NCBI GenBank assembly: GCA_028023455.1
Contig: JAQFVV010012666.1
Location: 1,238,257 to 1,302,256, forward strand
Source: Epiperipatus broadwayi
Taxonomy: Eukaryota; Onychophora; Udeonychophora; Euonychophora; Peripatidae
Length of the DNA stretch: 64,000 bases
Direction of reading: 5' to 3'
Shown: positions 58,823-64,000 of the stretch, one piece after another
Layout: the number at the start of each line of letters is the position of its first letter
How positions within the stretch are numbered: the first letter of the stretch is position 1
Notes under the pieces: generated by a model
The model's database searches: none
The model's input: only the letters and a program-made list of their open reading frames with translations
Told to the model about the DNA's origin: nothing
Program-made: the position numbers and the translations under genes

Positions 58823-59097
58823 ACACTTAAATGTGGGCCTAAAAGATAGTTCAAAGAGAATAGACTGTGAATGGCAGAACTATAAGTTAGAATTAGAGTG
58901 TTGAATGCAAGCTATAGACTATAATAGGGATAATTTTACAAAAAGTAAAAAAAATTGTTCAAAATAAAGGTTTATCTGAAACTCAAGTAAAGGAAACAAA
59001 TAATGGTCATAATAACCAAGTAATATCTGAGTTACATACGGTAATTAATCCCATAGAATCAATATATGATCCATTAAATGAGGCTAGAAGTAAAGTC

Positions 59098-59721
59098 ATG
59101 CTAGTACCAGAAAGTAATAGCTCCATAGTCTTAAAATTCTTAAAAATAAAATTTTTTAGAGGTGAATATCTGGAGAATCCACACGAGTATCTTCAGAATC
59201 TGGAGGAGTTATTCACCTTATGTCATTTATCTGAGATAGAAAAGATTGCTATTGTCGCTAACAATTTGTGTGCAGCATCTAAAGACTGGTGGCAATCATT
59301 ATTTATTAAACCAGAACCATATGGAGATTTCAAATATCTTATGTTAGCCAGTTTTTGGGGGGAAGACCACCAAGATAACCTGAGATATCAGATATCTCAG
59401 GAAAGATATCATGTAAATAAGGGTAGTTATACTCAGTTTTTCAGGAGTCCAGCCGTCAAATTGAAAACCTTGACAGCTTATCCCTTATCTCAGACACAAA
59501 TTGTGCGAATAATTTGCCATAATCTACCGAGGCATATAGAACAGATCTTGATTGCTGCTGACAGACATACCAGAGAAGAGGTAGTAGAAATTTTAGATTC
59601 GATAGAGACCAGCGATAGGAATATTGATAATAGAATTAGAGTAAATAAATACACCCATCCGATGGTGAGTAATAACAATTTCGTAGATAGGTCACATATG
59701 GGAAGGAGGAAGTTAGTTTGA
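59098..59721 (+). pseudogene. E2 gag capsid-like domain
   Basis: A 207-aa frame that actually remains open upstream to about 58950 (QVKETNNGHNNQVISELHTV), so it was once joined to the coiled-coil part through now-frameshifted sequence. It matches the retrotransposon gag/capsid type: FFRGEYLENPHEYLQNLEEL, then AIVANNLCAASKDWWQSLF, then FKYLMLASFWGEDHQDNLR with a Q-x-S-Q-E-R-Y step, then LSQTQIVRIICHNLPRHIEQ. The Trp pair DWWQSL is typical. Sequence between here and the protease (59722-59939) shows no clear CCHC knuckle and is frameshifted. Confidence 0.75.
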
Positions 59722-59939
59722 GAAAAAGGATATTATAGGACGAATTCCTATGGTAGACAGAATAGCCACCTCAGTAGGCCAACAGTTAAGAGTAGAATTC
59801 TGAATGACAATCAGCCTTCTACTAGTGGTATCCCAAAAATACCAAAGAAAAATATTAAAGGTATTAAAAGTAGCGGGGCATTAAATTAAAAAGGACCTCG
59901 CAGGAATGTTCCTCACTTCGGGGCCCTATTTTTAAACAT

Positions 59940-60386
59940 ATGGGGAACAGCATGATGTGGATTATCAATAACATAGACCTTGACATTGATTATTTGGAAC
60001 CTGGCAAAATGTCTGATCCACCTATCTTGTACAACTGTCCCATGATAAAGATTATCATTTCAGGAATTGTTGTCAACACCTTAATTGATTCAGGCATTCA
60101 AGCTTCCTTGTTGTCTGAAGAAACTTACTTGAAAATTCAGTCAGCTGACCAATCTATTCCAATTTTACCAACTAAGGTGATTAGGGTAATACTTGCTAAT
60201 GGAAAGAAGACTAAGTTATCTAATAGACAGGTTTTTATTACATTAGAAATTAATTTGTGCAAATTTGAGCATGTCTTTTTAATCATGCCAGGTTTGATTC
60301 ATGAAGCCATAATTGGTTCGGATTTCATGACTCTAAATAATTGTTATATTAATTACAGAGATAAAACTTTTGGATGTAAAGAGTAG
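59940..60386 (+). pseudogene. E2 retropepsin-like protease
   Basis: This aspartic protease would cleave the Gag-Pol polyprotein. A 148-aa frame holds the active-site motif as TLIDSGIQASLLS (Asp at about 50; DSG in place of the commoner DTG), a flap region near ILANGKKTKLSN, and the second-lobe motif EAIIGSDFM at about 123-130. It closes with TAG at 60384; the same frame continues downstream through a TGA near 60591 into the reverse transcriptase, so gag-proximal pol is interrupted by two stops. Confidence 0.75.
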
Positions 60387-60599
60387 ATTTGCCCTCTTGT
60401 AGTCAATTGTAATAGTCAGATGAATCAATTAATGACCATACAGGAGACAACAGTTGATGAAAATATTAAAGTTAAGTTGGATGGTTCATGTATTATTGGC
60501 ACAGAATACTATAAACCATTTTTCCAGTTGTTGTTCCAGTATCATTGTGTTTTCTCCAAAATACCTGGTATATTAAAAGGGTATGTCCATTGAATCAAT

Positions 60600-61091
60600 T
60601 TGAAAGATAATGAGCCTTTCCAGCAGCATACTTATCCTATTCCTTATCAATACCAGGCAGAGGTTCAACAGCAGATTAATAAGATGATTGACTGGCAAAT
60701 AATTAAGCCAAGCCCTTTGTCTTATGTGAATCCATTAGTAGTAGTCAAAAAGAAAGATGGATCCATTAGAGTCTGTCTGGATGCACGTACCCTTAACCAG
60801 CATACTGTCCCAGAGCATGACATACCATCACCTATTCAGGAATTATTGACGAAGTTCAAAGGGAAGAGCATATTCTCCACATTTGATTTAACCGCCAGCT
60901 ATTGGCAAATCCCACTCCACATAAATGATCAAAAGTATATGGCATTCTGTTACCAGGGCCAATCTTATATTTTTCAAAGGATGCCCTTTGGTTTAATTAA
61001 TAGTGGGGCTGGCTCTATCAGATGCTTGAATATGGTCTTTTCAAAAGAACTGAAAAATTTGTTAGTTATATATATATCGATGATATTGTGA
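60600..61091 (+). pseudogene. E2 reverse transcriptase, N-terminal part
   Basis: 163 aa with the standard Ty3/Gypsy order: QQQINKMIDWQIIKPSPLSY, VVVKKKDGSIRVCLDARTLN, IFSTFDLTASYWQIPLH with catalytic Asp at about 96, and FQRMPFGLINSGA. The frame shifts at a TA run (61065-61076) exactly at the catalytic YIDD, so this part ends in a wrong-frame VIYISMIL. The remainder follows in the overlapping frame at 61022. Confidence 0.88.
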
Positions 61092-61975
61092 TTGCTTCGG
61101 AAAATTTAAATGATCATTTACAGCATCTTAGCATGTTTCTTTGTGAGTGTTCAGATAACAATATAAAAATCAACTTAGAAAAATGTATTTTAATTGCCCG
61201 AGAAATTTCTTTTCTTGGTCATTTGGTTAGTGCTGAAGGGGTCAAACCTCACCCAGACAAAATTGCTGCCATTCAAAGGTTTCCCGTCCCTAATACCAGA
61301 AAGCATTTGAGATCGTTTTTGGGACTGTGTAATTACTATCACAGGTTTTATAAAAAATTTTCATTTGATACTATGCACTTATCTGTTTTATTAAAAAAGT
61401 GTGAAAAGTGGAGGTGGACCCAGGAACATACAAGGGAATTTCAAATTGTTAAAGATAACTTTTTAAAAACAGTAATTTTAGCCTATCCAGATTTAAATAA
61501 AGAGTTCTATTTACAAACCGACAGTAGTGAGTTCAGTTTAGGGATAATTCTATATGAATTTAATGAGAATAAGGAACCTAGAGTCTTATATTTCTTAAGC
61601 CGACATTTAAGGGGAGCGGAACTTAACTATACCACCACAGAAAAAGAGGCATTAGCTGTTGTGTGGGGATTTCAAAAACTTAGACAGCTTTTGTTGGGAT
61701 CAAAAATTATAGTATTAACTGATCATCGTAGTTTAGAGTTTCTCAACAGGAGTTACCTTAATAATGAAAGATTAATCAGATGGAGCATCTATCTCCAACA
61801 GTATGAGTATGAAATCATATATTGTTCAGGACAGGATAATGTCATTGCAGATATTCTTAGCCGCAATCCTGTTTCTGTTAATTATCAGAACCCCAGTACT
61901 GAAAATATATTTATTTGTAATATGTCTAGTTTGTTAGAGGAAGAAAACAAATTTAGAATTACTGCAAGCACATGA
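61022..61975 (+). pseudogene. E2 reverse transcriptase C-terminus and RNase H
   Basis: A 317-aa frame. YIDDIVIAS with the catalytic Asp pair is at 18-26, followed by CILIAREISFLGHLVSAEGV and the connection region (RSFLGLCNYYHRFY). RNase H has its four acidic residues in place: YLQTDSSEFSLG (D167), TTTEKEALAVVW (E209), VLTDHRSLEFL (D234) and DNVIADILSR (D277). It degrades the RNA strand during reverse transcription. The genuine coding part starts at about residue 5; the residues before it are out-of-frame with the upstream ORF. The frame is lost again near 61950, where the linker to integrase begins. Confidence 0.9.
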
Positions 61976-62087
61976 TGCTAGGCTGGAGAGAATAGTTCAC
62001 TTCTTATCAGATCCAGCTAAATTAGGTCAGAAAAGTAGATATGCTGATAGAATTAAAGAGGGGTATAGGTTTAAAGATAGAATTTTA

Positions 62088-62651
62088 ATGAAGAAATTAA
62101 AAAGGGGAGATGAAAATTATTGGAGAGTTATTATTCCTTTATGTTTAGTCAATAAACTCATAGATTATATTCACACCCAATATGGACACTATGGAATTCA
62201 GAAAATTGAACCTATTATTAAGAAGCATTTTTATTTTCATAAGATGTCTAAATCCATTGCCCGTAGACTTAGGGAATGCGAGATTTGTTTAAAAACTAAG
62301 TTTCAAAATAAATCGTATGTGGAAACAATTCAACCCATAATTCCCAGTCAGCCCAATGAATTATTGGCACTGGACTTTTATGGACCACTTCCACCTTTCA
62401 ACCGTCAAAAATTTATTCTTGTGATGTATGACGTTTTTACAAAATATGTCTCTGCTTACCCAGTTCCAAAAACAGATGCTAAAAATGTTATTAAGTGCTT
62501 GGAAACTTATCAAATTCCATTAATAGGAAAACCAGCTTCAATACTTACCGACCATGCTACTGCATTCATTTCTGGTACATGGAAAAAGTGGGGTAAGAAG
62601 CAAAATATTCAACATATCATGTGCTCGATTAGAAATCCCCAATCCAAGTGA
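62088..62651 (+). pseudogene. E2 integrase, zinc-binding domain and core
   Basis: 187 aa. The frame is open upstream from about 61955 (LLQAHDARLERIVHFLSDPA), so the Met is not the true start. The HHCC zinc finger is H29, H34, C64, C67 (HTQYGH...CEICLKTK). The catalytic core shows LLALDFYGPLPP (D96) and SILTDHATAF (D155). A single-base loss near 62640 shifts the frame just before the catalytic Glu, which appears in the next ORF as PSERIMREIS. Integrase inserts the DNA copy, here evidently at ATAT sites. Confidence 0.88.
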
Positions 62652-63153
62652 AAGAATCATGCGTGAGATAAGTAGGTTATTCCGAGTATATATAGAATGG
62701 GATCACAAACAGTGGGTCAATAAGTTGCCACAGGTGATTAATTATATAAATATAACTATTAATGAGTCTACTAGGATGCCTCCAATTCAGCTGCACTTTG
62801 GTAGACCTGAACCTTTACTAATCAAAACACCATTACCCGTAATAGTGGAAAATATTAATGTGGAACATGACCAAGCACTGGCCAGAATTAACCTTAAAAA
62901 GATGGGTGATAAACGCACTCGTTATTCCAAAACCAGTCCACATCCTTTTAAAGTCCATGATTTTGTTTTAATTACAACTCCCCATGTGAGTAATCTCCAG
63001 AAGCATATGTTTAGAAAATTCATGAATCTTTATGAAGGCCCCTATGAAATTGTGAAACAAGTGGGTGAGAATGCCTTTTTAGTCTCAACCCCTGATGGAA
63101 CAAGAGATACCTATAATGCCCGAAGCTTACTACCATATCCCAAGCAAAATTAA
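62554..63153 (+). pseudogene. E2 integrase C-terminal part with GPY/F-like module
   Basis: The genuine sequence starts at about residue 29 (PNPSERIMREISRLFRV), the end of the core with its Glu. YINITINESTRMPPIQLHFG follows, and then a DNA-binding GPY/F-type module (FMNLYEGPYEIVKQVGENAF) and SLLPYPKQN at the end. No chromodomain follows, so the ATAT preference is not explained by one. Stop at 63151-63153, about 120 bp before the 3' LTR. Confidence 0.85.
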
Positions 63154-63261
63154 ATCCTTTAAACTGTATTTATTGACATAAGAAAGAAGTAGGATATAAA
63201 CTTAGTAATACCATAAGAAGTGTTAAAAAATGCATATATTATTTTACTTTTTTTTATTATA

Positions 63262-63274
63262 ATGATGGGAGAAT
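63262..63274 (+). other. E2 polypurine tract
   Basis: ATGATGGGAGAAT lies directly before TGTAACC of the 3' LTR, less pure than in E1. Confidence 0.6.
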
Positions 63275-63615
63275 TGTAACCTAGTGTTATTGACACTTGG
63301 TTTACTTGGCATTATTTCTGCAGGAAAACAATGCTATTCTTTAAAGAAATAAAAAGATAAAATAACAATAGTAATAATTGATTAATAAAGTATGCTATTC
63401 CCTCACTTTGGCATGTTTTGGGTGAATAACTAATAGATTTAATAACTCAATGTCATTTTTAAAGAGAGAACATGAATAATTTAATTGAGATATTAATAAT
63501 TAGAGCAAATTAATATGGAATAAAAGCTAAACAGTAATTGATTTTGGATGGGTAGAGGGGAGAGTGGATGAGTGTCTTATCATAAAGCACAATAACTTCT
63601 GGTAATTTTTTTTTG

Positions 63616-63713
<98 letters not shown>

Positions 63714-64000
63714 GTTTAAAAAATTATACATCACTGATTGTTAATTTAATGTATTTATTTTTTTTTTATATTGTCAAATTACTTTGTAATCCAGGTAAAT
63801 AATACTAAAACTATATGATTGTAATAGGTTTTTTCTTTCTTTTGTTTATGTCATAATCAAATGATTATTTTTCTGGAAGAGGTCGCTAAAAAAAAAAAAC
63901 AACAACAACAAAAGCGAAACAACCAATTTCATAATCAAGTTCATTTTTTTTGGGAAAAAAATATAGTCTGCTTTAGTTTTCAAGGAAGGGACAGTGCTGA
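63275..64000 (+). repeat. E2 3' LTR (first 726 bp)
   Basis: Near identical to 52924-53640 apart from a much longer (TA)n at 63619-63712 (a short TA run in the 5' LTR near 53270) and a few substitutions, including one in the terminal hairpin (AACCTAGTGT). It is cut by the window end. Confidence 0.92.
63619..63712. repeat. (TA)n expanded in the E2 3' LTR
   Basis: About 94 bp against roughly 14 bp at the same point of the 5' LTR, so it expanded after insertion. Confidence 0.95.

Overview
This is an AT-rich (about 70-75% by eye) stretch of an animal nuclear genome, almost certainly an invertebrate. The host cannot be named from this window. The evidence for a metazoan is the mix of transposons (a Jockey-like LINE with a PHD-finger ORF1, Penelope-like elements with a GIY-YIG domain, a Ty3/Gypsy element with a tRNA-Lys-type primer site), long (TA)n and (ATT)n microsatellites, and one immunoglobulin-like exon with splice sites in 1-1 phase. 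No bacterial-type genes, rRNA, tRNA or CRISPR array were seen.

Layout. 1-3.3 kb: an inverted-repeat element, then a 47-bp satellite (about 21 units) and a CACGTG-bearing minisatellite. 3.4-5.9 kb: a lone long LTR (copy A). 8.5-13.3 kb: a nearly full LINE lying between two (ATT)n arrays. 13.9-24.6 kb: a graveyard of diverged long LTRs, one (16813-19953) with ATAT target duplications, plus minisatellites and a homopolymer tract that looks like poor sequence. 25.4-26.5 kb: a GC-richer palindrome with about 410-bp arms. 28.7-31.4 kb: two Penelope-like fragments head to head. 31545-39367: a complete non-autonomous LTR element on the minus strand (E3; LTRs of 2.66-2.76 kb, one 230-aa ORF with about 37-aa repeats). 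39.4-40.8 kb: a sliver of host DNA with an Ig-like exon. 40838-50407: a second complete non-autonomous LTR element (E1; LTRs about 2.8 kb) coding for a coiled-coil protein and a basic protein with six 30-aa repeats. 50.4-52.9 kb: debris, including a fragment of an E1-like leader. 52924-64000+: a Ty3/Gypsy element (E2) with an inferred 4.2-kb LTR and a decayed gag-PR-RT-RH-IN set; its 3' LTR runs off the window.

How the parts fit. E1 and E2 share TGTAACC termini, tRNA-Lys-like primer sites and ATAT targets, so an E2-type element could mobilise E1. E3, solo LTR E and copy A share TGAAAC...GTTACA ends and a TATA box followed 330-440 bp later by a GC-richer block ending in GGTAA. Every LTR unit whose edge can be read sits next to ATAT, usually inside a (TA)n tract, and every visible LTR starts with a hairpin. 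The LINE lies in an (ATT)n tract. Microsatellites therefore act as landing pads for most of the mobile DNA here. The candidates for something undescribed are the long-LTR, pol-less elements with tandem-repeat proteins, the LTR-start hairpin, and short inverted duplications at the edges of (TA)n tracts.
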